This document shows positions 10,185 through 22,284 of a DNA stretch of 33,948 bases, piece by piece. The DNA is from Haplomitrium mnioides. Taxonomy: Eukaryota; Marchantiophyta; Haplomitriopsida; Calobryales. A program made the position numbers and the translations under genes. The stretch spans positions 1 to 33,948 of the forward strand of contig JBNGIS010020566.1 of NCBI GenBank assembly GCA_049999725.1, given 5' to 3'. The notes beneath the pieces were generated by a model. It made no database searches. It was not told the DNA's origin and saw only the letters and a list, made by a program, of their open reading frames with translations. Numbering within the stretch: the first letter of the stretch is position 1; every line of letters begins with the position of its first letter.

Positions 10185-11490
10185 GAGCTTCACATGAAGA
10201 ACATGTATTAGTTCTTGTAGATATGACATGGGAAAATGGAAATAGAAGTGGAAGCTTACTTACCAAACATTGTATCCATTCTACCAAATAGGATTTGGAA
10301 ATGAAAGTTGAAGCTCCACATGAAGAACATATATTAGTTCTTGTAGATATGACATGGAAAAATGGAAATAGAAGAGGGTGCTCACTCACCAAACATTGTA
10401 TCCATTCTACCAAATAGGATTTGGAAATGAAAGTTGGAGCTCCACATGAAGAAGATATATTAACTCGACTACAAATGACATGGAAACATTGTAAATAGAA
10501 GTGGGTGCTCACTCAAGAAAACATTGTATGCATTCTACGAAATAAAATTTGGAAATGAAAGTTGGAGCTCCGCATGAAGAATATATATCAATTCTTCTAG
10601 ATATGACATGGAAACATTCGAAATTGAAGTGGGTGCTCACTCACAAAACATTGTATCCAGTCTATCAAATAGGATTTGGAAATGAAAGCTTGAGGTTCTC
10701 ATGAACAACATAAATAAATTCTGCTAGATGTAACATGGAAACATTGGAAATAGAAGTGGGTTCTCACTCACCAAACATTGTCTCCATTCTACCAAATAGG
10801 ATTTGAAAATGAAAGTTGAAGCCCTACATGGAAGAACATACATCAATTCTGCTAGACATGACATGGAAACATTGGAAATAGAAGTGGGTGCTTACTCACA
10901 AAACATTGTATCCATTCTACAAAATAGGATTTGGAAATGAAAGTTGGAGCTCTATGTGAAGAACATATATCAATTCTGCAAGATATGACATGGAAACATT
11001 GGAGATAGAAGTATGTGCTCACTCACCAAACATTGTATCCATTCTACCAAATAGGATTTGGAAATAAAAGTTGGAGCTCCTCATGAAGAAAATATATCAA
11101 TTTTGCTAGATATAACATGGAAACATTGAAAATAGAAGTGGGTGCTCACTCACCAAACATTGTATCCATTCTACCAAATAGGATTTGGAAATGAAAGTTG
11201 GAGCCTCACATGAACAACATATATCAATTCTGCTAGATATGACATGGAAACATTGGAAATAGAAGTGGGCGCTCACTCACCAAACATTGTATCCTTTCTA
11301 CCAAATAGGATTTGGAAATGAAAGTTGGAGCTCCACATGAACAACATATATCAATTATGCTAGATATGACCTGAAAACATTGGAAATAGAAGTGGGTGCT
11401 CACTCACGAAACATTGTATCCATTCTACCAAATAAGATTTGGAAATGAAAGTTGGAGGTCCACATGAAGAACATACATCAATTCTTCTAG

Positions 11491-11495
11491 ATATG
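11491..11495 (+). repeat. Left target-site duplication (ATATG) of the 4.7-kb insertion
   Basis: ATATG before the insertion and ATATA after it (16208-16212) occupy the same five monomer positions. Joining the flanks gives an in-phase 127-bp monomer with five bases duplicated and one mismatch. Confidence 0.75.
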
Positions 11496-12783
11496 TGTCA
11501 GCGGGGTGTTTATGTACTGTGGAGCTAGAGGCTTCGCCGGTTTCTCCTCATGTGACTTTGATGTTGAGTGCACATTTAAGATGAGAGGGGGGCTGAAGTG
11601 TGGCTGCACTCATCAATACACAACAATTTCTACAACACTCAACAAAAATGTAAGTACTCAAATCGATATTTGGAAATTTCCAACTCTTTACTCCAAATCT
11701 TCTCACACACACATCACTCTTGCTCTCACCCTTCCAACTCTCAACACACTCCTTAGTATATGGAGAACCCCTCCTCAAGTGCTTGCCCTCCAATGCGTCT
11801 CCAAAGTAACTCCTCCAAGAGCTCCTCCAAGCGCTTCTCCAAGTCTCAAGTCTCCAAGTGTAGAATGAGGTCCCCAAAAGAGAGGGTGTAATGATGTCCC
11901 TTCTCTCTCTCCTCCTCCTCCTTATATACTAACTAGAAAGTAACTAGGAGTAAAACTAGATATTCTATCACCTTAGGTAAAGAATCTAAGGTGATAAACT
12001 CTCCAAATATTAAATCCTACNNNNNNNNNNNNNNNNNNNNNNNNNNNNNNNNNNNNNNNNNNNNNNNNNNNNNNNNNNNNNNNNNNNNNNNNNNNNNNNN
12101 NNNNNNNNNNNNNNNNNNNNATTCTAGAAGAATCTCTATAAAATCCTTAATACTTAATCAATTTGCCTGTACTATAGCTCGTTGGAAAGCTTGTTAAATA
12201 GGCATTCTACCCATATAATAATATTTGTATTTTCTAATATCTAGATACTCTCTGTTTTGGCTTTTCTGTATAGCACTATTACAACTTTGACCGGTTATAA
12301 CTCCCGGTTTACAAATGATTTTTCACTTCTGTAAATTTATACTAGTTACTATAACAATATAATATACTCCTATAAAATATCAGACCCTAAACATTTCTAA
12401 TACGAACTCTGTACACATATTAAAGAAAAACCGAAAAAATGGAAGTTTCCTCTCATGGCTTCAAAACCCACTCCCATATGTCTCTCAATATATCAGAACT
12501 ATACCATGACTACCAAAGCCTGAAATGGCCCACATATGCGTTTCATGACGTCACAGTACTTGTTTAATATTTTCTTAAAGTTTTTTAAAAAAAAAGTGAG
12601 AAGACATGTTTTGGGTATAAAGGGTGTCCAATGTACATAGAAAGGAGTCAAGACAGGTTTGGAGAAAAGGGAGGATTGAGATCTAAGCAGGGAACGAGTC
12701 TATTGGAAGAAAAGGTTAGGTTGGATATAGTTAGAGGTCTGATAGAGAAATAAAAAGATACAAAATAATAAAACTAACCTAAT
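11496..12783. other. AT-rich 5' part of the solo LTR, no gene seen
   Basis: About 1.3 kb with no counterpart in the LTRs of elements 1 and 2. It holds TC-rich stretches (about 11895-11925), a TTATATACT box near 11928, a 100-N gap, and a GACCGGTTATAACTCCCGG motif near 12290. No coding capacity is visible. It may be extra U3 of this family or a nested insertion, but I found no clean borders. Confidence 0.45.
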
Positions 12784-14022
12784 TGTTGAGGGCCCAGCCA
12801 AGCCCACTAATTTCCTAACTATCTAACTTGGAGGACAGTCTGCCCTAGGGGGTTTAGCCCTGAACTAAGTCCGTCCAGGGGCAGAGAAGGGAATGCGGTG
12901 GCCTTACACCCCTCTAGGGGGCTGCCTCTCAAAAATAGTTAAGAGTGGGAGGTTTATATATTGCTTATGTCTTTTGGAGAAACACTTATGGGATAATTTC
13001 CCAAGCTGACATTCGACGGGCAATCAGCTCGAAGTGGCACGTGGACACCTGTGCGAAAGGAGGGATCAAGGAAGGGCGTGTGCGAAAGGATTGATGCAAA
13101 GCAGGGGATCAGATCGAATTGTGAGGGAGAATTTGATCGGGTGCATTGCAGGGGCATTGAAGCATTGAAATCAGAAGTTGAAGGGGGATGTTCGGATCTG
13201 TGAAGAAATGCCTCTGCAAGGAATTGAGGGCCCTGAGATGAAAGAATTCCGCGATGAAGAGAGCGGATGAAGGATGCCATGCTGCGAGTGTCGATCGAGT
13301 GAAGCAGTGTTGCGTCCTGATTTGGAATTGAACAACGAAGGAGAAGGTTACATGATCTAAACCGAAAAAGATCAAGGTGTCAGGGAAGAGATTCACTGTT
13401 GCGCGGAATTGATTGAAGTAAAGGTTGCGAATTATGGTCCGAAGCTCTAGGAAATGGGAATGTCATGAAGAATCACTTGTAAGAATCCTTGCAAAGAAAC
13501 GCTAGGGGATGAATGGCTCTGCGATGAAAGAATCAGCTGTGAGGCAGTTCTACGAAATTTGAAGGCACCTGTTGTGAGCAAGTGATCTACGAGACGTCCT
13601 GCAGAAGAAGAATTGGCCGAAGGCTCCTACGAAGAATTCAAATTGAAAATCTATGCAAGGGGAAGGATTCAAAGGCCGGTGTCCATGGCGTCCGATCCGC
13701 AGAACGGATCGGAAACCAGTCTTCCTAAGTGGGGAGCCCACTTAAAATGGTTCCGATCCGTCTTTCAATGTGGGGAGGACCGGTTAAGAGGGATTACGAA
13801 GCGGGTTAATTAATCAGACAGAAATTTTGAATCGAGAGGTAATTGGGAAAGTTTGAATCGGGTATCTTAAGAAAGTTTGAAAGGAATCTGCAGAGCTCTT
13901 AGTTCTTACAACAAACTTTTCTACAAGTCAGGTAAAAAAACCTTCTTTAATGTTCTTACATAGAGCTTTTCGATGCCTTAGTGAAAAGAAGAAGAATCTC
14001 AAGGTTCCTATATCAGGGAGGA

Positions 14023-14760
14023 TGCTGAAATGAAGATAAGACGAAGTTTCACCTGAAGAACAAGGCGCTGAAACAGTGACCTATCGACGGTCTGGATATA
14101 AAGGGAAGAAGGTGCCGAAACAGGGATATGTCTAAGAACCGATTGGGAGAAAAATGAGGGTGCCAAAATAAAGACATATCAATGATTCGGCAGAGGAAGA
14201 ACATAGAGGTCGAAAAGGTGACTTATCGACAGTCCAGCCCGAAAGGAGATCCGAATATCGAAACAAAGATAAATCAAAGATCTAGCCGGAAAGAGAACAT
14301 GGAGCCGAAAGGGAGATAAATTGAAGGCGGAGCCCACTTAAGGAGGTTTCGATCTATCTTCCGTTGTGGGGAACCCCAGTTAATATAGTTTCGATTGACC
14401 TCCCTAAGTGGAGATCCCACTTAGCAGGGTTCCGAAGTGAGCTAACAAGGGTTGCCGAAGCAAAGATAGAGCGCAGCTCCGGTATAGGAAGAAAGACATG
14501 CTGAAATAGCGATTTATCAACGGGCCGGGAGAAGAAAGCGGTGCAGAAACAATGATCTATTGCAGGTTCCACAAAGAAGAGCTACCGAAATGATGACAAA
14601 TCATTCATTCTTTCGGGAGCTACCGAAATGATGACAAATCTTAGATCCAACCCTGGGAGAACCAAAAATGTCAAAAAGGTGATCTAGCTCAGATCTAACA
14701 GAAGAAGAAGTGGTGCCGAAAAAGGGATATATCCCCAATCCAGCTCGTGGTAAAAACGGA
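14023..14760 (+). repeat. 47-48 bp U3 subrepeat array
   Basis: Degenerate tandem units beginning GCCGAAA or a close variant, then about GNGATNTATC and a purine-rich tail. Unit starts are 14023, 14067, 14114, 14162, 14209, 14257 and 14304 (44, 47, 48, 47, 48 and 47 bp apart). After a break holding two palindromes they continue at 14454, 14500, 14543, 14584, 14622, 14670 and 14714. The inverted equivalent occurs in the left LTR of element 2 (TTTCGGC-type markers at 24438, 24488, 24536 and 24585) and in element 1. The position in U3 suggests enhancer-type repeats. Confidence 0.7.
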
Positions 14761-16207
14761 GGTCTTTTGTAGTTCTTATTCGAAGAGAACAAACCTTGCG
14801 GATGACGTGGCAGTGAAGAAGTCAGCGGGTCAATAGACGATCAGCGCGGCGATCCGCCTACCCCTTTGCGGGGCGGCGTCAGACGGCGCTACAGCGGAAA
14901 CGTGGTACCTCCACGGGACTCAGGAATCTGCGGGAATCTAACAGATTTTGCGGACATCTTAGCATCAATGGATTACGTGGCATTCATCGAGACTCCAAGA
15001 ACCAGCAAGAATCTTATAGATTCAGTGGGAATCTCAAGCACGGCGGAAACGTGGCGCTCATACGACACTCCGACCATCAGCGGGAATCTTACAGATTCCT
15101 CATGAATATTGGATCTCATCGGAAACATGGCACTACGAAAGAGTCCGTGGGCTTCTTCGGAGTGTACACGGACCTGTGGAAACGTGGTGCTTCGAGGATC
15201 GATGAGCGATTGCAGAACCAACCGTAGAACTCACTTCAGATTGTGCACCGATCTCTGTCGCCTTGCAGAATTTACCCGATCCCTTGGAATTCACATCGAA
15301 TCTGCGCCGAAAGTTGCATTCTACAGTCTGCATCAGTCTTTTCAAATCTACGCCAAATTTCCACCTACCAACATCTCAAGCCCGCAACAATCCAAATCGC
15401 AAGGTGGGTGAAAAGCAANNNNNNNNNNTGCAGGGAAGATCCATCCAATTCTCGGGTGGAGTGGGTTAGCCAACAACTGAGAGAACTGTCTTCTTGAGGA
15501 GGAAGTTAAACAAGACCTCTTCCTAGCCTGAGGAAGTAAAAGCAGGGCTTCTCGCGAGGGAAGTTAAAAAACTATCTTGACAGGGTGGGTGAGTGGAGAT
15601 AGAGTAGCAGAGAGAGTGATGTTTTTGTTGGATTATGTTTTCAGAGTGATGTTAGGAGAGTAGGAAGAGAAGAAGATAGTTTTGTATACAGTTAGAAAGG
15701 CCATTTTGTTAGATTTAGCTGTTGGGTTGTGTTGTCCATCTTGTGGAGAGAATAAGTTAGATAGCTCTATTGTAGGTGCTGGAGTAGTTAGATTTACTGA
15801 TAATTGAGTGCTTGGTAGAGTGTTTAGTATTGGAGATGTTAGCACACAGCTTGTAGAAGAATGGTGTAAGATATTCCATGTGTGACAATTGCATACAGTC
15901 CTATTCATAGGGGTGACATTGAATATCTGCAAACAAGTGTTACATCAAGCACAGTGTGGATATGCTCCAGAATCAATTGAATTGTGTTTGCTCTGTTTGT
16001 GGTGAGGAAGAAGATAGATCTGTCTTGGGTTTGGTGATTGTAAGAGTAGTGTGCGAAGGACAGGCGAGAAGTTCAGGATTGTTAAGACCTGAATTCACTA
16101 ACAAAGGTGTTGGGGCCATCTCATTAAAGACCCTTGTTACTCTTTGTCACCCTTTTGTTTGAAATAAGCCTCAACCAGGTGTTAAGCGAGGAAGGAAGGG
16201 GGTGATA

Positions 16208-19200
16208 ATATAACATGGAAACGTTGGAAATAGAAGTGGCTGCTCACTCACCAAACATTGTCTCCATTCTACCAAATAGGATTTGGAAATGAATGTTGGA
16301 GCTCCACATGAAGAACATATATTAGTTCTTATAGATATGACATGGAAAAATGGAAATAGAAGTGGGTGCTCACTCACGAAACATTGTAACCATTCTACCA
16401 AATAGGATTTGGAAATGAAAGTTGGAGCTCCACATGAAGAACATATATGAATTCGACTAGAAATGACATGCAAACATTGGAAATGGAACTGGGTGCTCAC
16501 CCACGAAACATTGTATCCATTCTACCAAATAAGATTTCGAAATGAAAGTTGTAGCTCCACATGAAGAACATATATCAATTCTGCTAGATATGAAATGGAA
16601 ACATTCGAAAATTGAAGTGGGTGCTCACTCACAAAACATTGTATCCATTCTATCAAATAGGATTTGGAAATGAAAGTTGGAGCTACACATGAAGAACATA
16701 TATCAATTCTGCTACTTTTGACATGGAAACATTGGAAATAGAAGTGGGTGCTCACTCACCAAACATTGTATCCATTCTACCAAATAGGATTTGGAAATGA
16801 AAGTAGGAGCTCCACGTGAAGACCATATATCAATTCTGCTAGATATGACATGGAAACATTCCAAATAGAAGTGGGCGCTCACTCACCAAACTTTGTATCC
16901 ATTCTACCAAACAGGATTTGCAAATGAAAGTTGGAGCTCTAGATGAAGAACATATATCAATTCTGCTACTTTTGACATGGAAACATTGGAAAAAGAAATG
17001 GATGCTCACTCACAAAACATTGTATCCATTCTACCAAATAGGATTTGAAAATGAAAGTTGGAGCTCCACATGAGGAACATATATCAATTCTGCTAGATAT
17101 GACATGCCAACATTGGAAATACAAGTCTCTGCTAATTCACCAAACATTGAATCCATTCTACCAAATAGGATTTGGAAATGAAAGTTGGAGCTCCACATGA
17201 AGAATATATATCAATTCTGCTAGACATGACATGGAAACATTGGAAATAGAAGTGGGTGCTCACTCACCAAACATTGTATCCATTCTACCAACTAGAATTT
17301 GAAAATGAAAGTTGGAGCTCCACATAAAGAACATATATCAATTCTACTAGATATAACATTAAAACATTGGAAGGAGAAGTAGGTGCTCACTCACCAAACA
17401 TTGTATCCATATTACCAAATAGGATTTTTAAATGAAAGTTGGAGCCCCACATGAAGAACATATATCAATTCTGCTAGATATGACATGGAAACAATAGAGA
17501 TAGGAGTCGCTACTCACACACAAAACATTGTATCTATTCTACCAAATAGGATTCGGAAATGATTGTTGGAGCTCCACATGAAGATCATATATCAATTCTG
17601 CAAGATATAACATGAAAACATTGGAAATTGGAAATGGGTGCTCACTCACCAAACATTGTATCCATTCTACCAAATAGGATTTGGAAATGAAAGTTGGAGC
17701 TCCACATGAAGAACATATATCAACTGTGCTAGATATAACATGGAAACATTGGAAATAGAAGTTGCTGCTCACTCACCAAATATTGTATCGGTTCTATCAA
17801 ATAGGATTTGGAAATGAAAGTTGGAGCTCCACATGAAGAACATATATCAATTCTGCTATATATGTAATGGAAACAATTGAAATAGAAGTAGGTTCTCACT
17901 CACCAAACATTGTATCTATTCTACCAAATAGGATTTGGAAATCAAAGTTGGAGCTCCACAAGAAGAACATATATCAACTCTGCTAGATATAACATGGAAA
18001 CATTGGAAATAGAAGTTCCTGCTCACTCACCAAACATTGTATCCATTCTATCAAATAGGATTTGGAAATGAAAGTTGGAGCTCCACATTAAGAACATATA
18101 TCAATTCTGCTATACATGTAATGGAAACATTGGAAATAGAAGTGGGTGCTCACTCACGAAACATTGTATCCATTCTACCAAATAGGATTTGGAAATGAAA
18201 GTTGGAGCTCCACATGAAGAACATATATTAGTTCTTGTAGATATGACATGGAAAAATGGAAATAGAAGTGGGTGCTCACTCACCAAACATTGTATCCATT
18301 CTACGAAATAGAATTTGGAAATGAAAGTTGGAGCTTCACATGAACAACATATATCAATTCTGCTAGATATGACATGGAAACATTCGAAATTGAAGTGGGT
18401 ACTCACTGACGAAACATTGTATCCATTCTATCAAATAGGATTTGGCAATGAAGGCTTCACGTCCACATGAAGAACATATACAAATTCTGCTAGATATAAC
18501 ATGGAAACATTGGAAGTAGAAGTGGGTACTCACTCACCAAACATTGTCTCCATTCTACGAAATAGGATTTGGAAATGAAAGTTGGAGCCCTACATGCATA
18601 ACATATATCAATTCTGCTAGACAAGACATGGAAACATTGTAAATAGAAGTAGGTGCTCACTCACAAAACATTGTATCCATTCTACCAAATAGGATTTGGA
18701 AATAAAAGTTGGAGCCCGACATGAAGAACATATATCAATTCTGCTCGACATGACATGGAAATATTGGAAATAGAATTGGGTGCTCACTCACGAAGCATTG
18801 TATCCATCCTACGAAATAAGATTTGAAAATGAAAGTTGGAGCTCCACATGAAGAACATATATCAATTGTACTAGACATGACATGGAAACATTGGAAATAG
18901 AAGTGAGTGCTCACTCACCAAACATTTCCTCCATTCTACCATATAGAATTTGAAAATGAAAGTTGGTGCTCCACATAAAGATTATATATCAATTCTGCTA
19001 GATATAACATGGAAACTTTGGAAATAGAAGTAGGAGCTCACTCACTAAACATTGTATCCATATTACCAAATAGGATTTTGAAATGAAAGTTGGAGCTCCA
19101 CATGAAGAACATATATCAATTCTGCTAGATATGACATGGAAACAATAGAGATAAGAGTCGCTACTCACGCACAAAGCATTACATCCATTCTACCAAACAA

Positions 19201-22200
19201 GATTTTGAAATGAAAGTTGGAGCTCCACATGAAGAACATATATCAATTCTGCTATATATGTAATGGAAACATTGGTAATAGAAGTGGGTGCTCACTCACC
19301 AAATATTGTATCCATTCTACCAAATAGAATTTGGAAATCAAAGTTGGAGCTCCACATGAAGAACATATATCAACTCTGCTAGATATAACATGGAAATGTT
19401 GGAAATAGAAGTTGCAGCTCACTCACCAAACATTGTATCCATTCTACCAAATAGGATTTGGAAATGAAAGTTGGAGCTCCTCAAGAACAACATATATTAA
19501 GTCTGCTAAATATGACATGGAAACATTGGAAATAGAAGTGGGTTATCACTCACTAAACATTGAATCCATTCTACCAAATAGGATTTGGAAATGAAAGTTG
19601 GCGCTCCTCATGAGCAACATATATCAATTATGCTAGATATGACCTCGAAACATTGGAAATAGAAGTGGGTGCTCACTCACCAAACAATGTATCCATTCTA
19701 CTATATACGATTTGGAAATGAAAGTTGGAGCTCCACCTGAGGAATATATATCAATTCCACTAAATATAACATGGAAACGTTGGAAATAGAAGTCGCTGCT
19801 CACTCACCAAAAAATGTATCCATTCTATCAAATAGGATTTGAAAATGAAAGTTGGATCTCTACATAAAGAACATATATCAATTCTGCTAGATTTTTAATG
19901 CAAACATTAGAAATAGAAGTGGGTGCTCACTCACCAAACATTGAATCCATTCTACCAAATAGGATTTGGAAATGAAAGTTGGGGCTCCTCATGAGCAACA
20001 TATATCAATTATGCTAGATATGACCTCGAAACATTGGAAATAGAAGTTCGTGCTCACTCACCAAACATTGTATCCATTCTACCAAATACGATTTGGAAAT
20101 GAAAGTTGGAGCTCCACTTGAGGAATATATATCAATTCCACTAAATATAACATGGAAACGTTGGAAATAGAAGTCGCTGCTCACTCACCAAACAATGTAT
20201 CCATTCTATCAAATAGGATTTGAAAATGAAAGTTGGATCTCTACATGAAGAACATATATCAATTCTGCTAGATTTTTAATGCAAACATTGGAAATAGAAG
20301 TGGGTGCTCACTCACCAAACATTGTATCCATTCTACCAAATAGGATTTGGAAATAAAAGTTGGAGATCCTCATGAAGAAAATATATCAATTTTGATAGAT
20401 ATAACATGGAAACATTGAAAATAGAAGTGGGTGGTCACTCACCAAACATTGTATCTATTCTACCAAATAGGATTTGGAAATGAAAGTTGGAGCTCCACAT
20501 GAACAACATATATCAATTCTGCTAGATATGACATGGAAACATTGGAAATAGAAGTGGGGGCTCACTCACCAAACATTGTATCGTTTCTACCAAATAAGAT
20601 TTGGAAATAAAAGTTGGAGCTCGTGATGAAGAAAATATATCAATTTTACTAGATATAACATGGAAACATTTGAAATGAAAGTGGGTGCTCACTTACAAAA
20701 CATTGTATCCATTCTACGAAATACAATTTGGAAATGAAACTTGGAGCTCCACATGAGGAACATATATCAATTCTAAAAGACATGACATAGAAACATTCGA
20801 AATAGAAGTGGCTTCTCACTCACCAAACATTGTAACCATTCTATCAAATAGGATTTATAAATGAAAGTTGGAGCTCCACGTGAACCTTATATATCAATTA
20901 TACTAGATATGAACTGGAAACATTGGAAATAGAAATGGGTGCTCACTCACCAAACATTGTATCCATTCTAGCAAATAGGATTTGGAAATAAAAGTTGGAG
21001 CTCCACATGAAAAAAATATATCAATTTTGCTAGATATGACATGGAAACATTGGAAATAAAAGTGGGTGCTCACTCACCAAACATTGTATCCATTCTACCA
21101 AATAGGATTTGGAAATGAAATTTGGAGCTCCTCTTGAACAACATATATCAATTTTGCTAGATATGAGATAGAAACATTGGAAATAGAAGTGGGTTCTCAC
21201 TCACCAAACATTGTATCCATTCTACCAAATAGGATTTGGAAAAGAAAGTTGGAGCCCTACAAGAAGAACATATATCAATTCTGCTAGACATTAAATGGAA
21301 ACATTGGAAATTGAAGTGGGTGCTGACTCACAAAACATTGTATCCGTTCTACGAAATAGGATTTTGAAATCAAAGTTGGAGCTCAACATGAAGAACATAT
21401 ATCAATTCTTCTAGATATGACATGCAAACATTGCAAATACAAGCCTCTGCTTTCTCACCAAACGTTGAATCCATTTTACCAAATAGGATTTGGAAATGAA
21501 AGTTGGAGCTCCACATGAAGAATATATATCGATTCTGCTAGACATGACATGGAAACATTGGAAATAGAAGTGGGTGCTCACTGACCAAACATTGTATCCA
21601 TTCTACCAAATAGGATTTGGAAATGAAAGTTGGAGCTCCATATGAAGAACATATATTTATTGTGCTAGATATGACATGGCAACATCAGAAAAAAGAGTCG
21701 CTATTCACTCACCAAACAATGTATCTATTCTACCAAATAGGATTTGGAAATGAAAGTTGAAGCTCCACATGAAGAACATATATCAATTTTGGTGGATATG
21801 TAATGGAAATATTGGAAATAGAAGTGGGTGCTCACTTAGAAAATATTGTATCCATTCTACCAAATATGATTTGGAAATGAAAGTTGGAGCTCCACATGAA
21901 GAACATATATCAATTTTGCTAGATATAGCATGGAAACGTTGGAAATAGAAGTGGCTGCTCGCTCACCAAACATTGTATCCATTCTATCAAATAGGATTTG
22001 GAAATGAAAGTTGGAGCTCCACATGAAGAACATATATCAATTGTTCTAGATATGTAATGGAAGCATTGGAAATAGAAGTGGGTGCTCACTCACCAAACAT
22101 TGTATCCATTCTACCAAATAGGATTTGGAAATGAAAGTTGGAGCTCCACATGAAGAACATATATTAGTTCTTGTAGATATGACATGGAAAAATGGAAATA

Positions 22201-22284
22201 GAAGTGGGTGGTCACTAAGCAAACATTGTATCCATTCTACCAAATAGGATTTGGAAATGAAAGTTGGAGCTCCACATAAAGAAC
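16208..22284. repeat. 127-bp satellite array, block 2
   Basis: About 48 monomers of the same family and orientation as block 1, continuous in phase with it once the solo LTR and one target copy are removed. Marker monomers of block 1 recur in order near 18460-18850. A 126-bp variant (TTAGTTCTTGTAG with GGAAAAATGG) appears at 16322, 18229 and 22164, as well as at 10208 and 10334 in block 1. Confidence 0.95.
19601..20362. repeat. 381-bp (3-monomer) tandem duplication in satellite
   Basis: Three consecutive variant monomers are repeated in order, starting at 19601 and 19982. Their markers are CTCCTCATGAGCAAC with GACCTCGAAAC, then GAGGAATATATATC with CCACTAAATATAAC, then GTTGGATCTCTACAT with GATTTTTAATGC. 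The offset is 381 bp, exactly 3 x 127, and the copies differ at only a few bases, so the duplication is recent. Confidence 0.88.

Larger units (their letters stand above)
6688..11495. repeat. 127-bp satellite array, block 1
   Basis: About 38 head-to-tail monomers of 127 bp, AT-rich, with a recognisable core (GGAGCTCCACATGAAGAACA ... CATTGTATCCATTCTACC). Single-base differences and small indels separate monomers. 127 is not a multiple of 3, so reading frames drift from monomer to monomer and the short ORFs seen here are not genes. The block starts inside a monomer right at the element 1 LTR and ends inside a monomer at the 5-bp target site of the next insertion. Centromeric or pericentromeric location is an inference. 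Confidence 0.95.
11496..16207 (+). mobile_element. Probable solo LTR (4.7 kb) of a related family
   Basis: The insertion starts TGTCAGC, like element 1's LTR, and ends ...GGTGATA, probably a mutated ...GACA end, with a 5-bp target duplication. The middle (about 12950-15578) matches the U3 of elements 1 and 2 in reverse orientation: the CTAAGTGG palindrome, the CCGCAAAGGGG core, and AGCCTGAGGAAGTAAAAGC near 15520. The last 110 bases align with their U5 (GGGGCCAT then AAAGA.CCC; AGGT.TTAAG before the end). No gag or polymerase frame is present and no second LTR is visible, so LTR-LTR recombination fits best. A truncated full element cannot be excluded, because gaps at 12021-12120 and 15419-15428 may hide sequence. 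The short ORFs (for example 15956-16162) match nothing I recognise. Confidence 0.62.

Noticed and set aside
6910-10512. Short minus-strand ORFs in the satellite (up to 124 codons, CGAPTFISKSY-type peptides)
   Set aside because: They are satellite monomers read in frame by chance. 127 is not a multiple of 3, so each frame shifts at every monomer, and some ORFs run through N gaps.
6688-11495. CRISPR-like regular repeat
   Set aside because: The whole 127-bp unit is repeated head to tail with no unique spacers; a eukaryotic satellite, not a CRISPR array.
15956-16162. 68-codon ORF with a few cysteines near the end of the solo LTR
   Set aside because: No recognisable domain, and it lies in sequence that aligns with LTR U5 at its right end.
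16185-16204. Purine-rich GAGGAAGGAAGGGGG before TGATA as a polypurine tract ahead of a lost LTR
   Set aside because: The five-base target duplication starts immediately after TGATA, and the bases align better with the U5 end of the related LTRs, so I read it as the LTR end.
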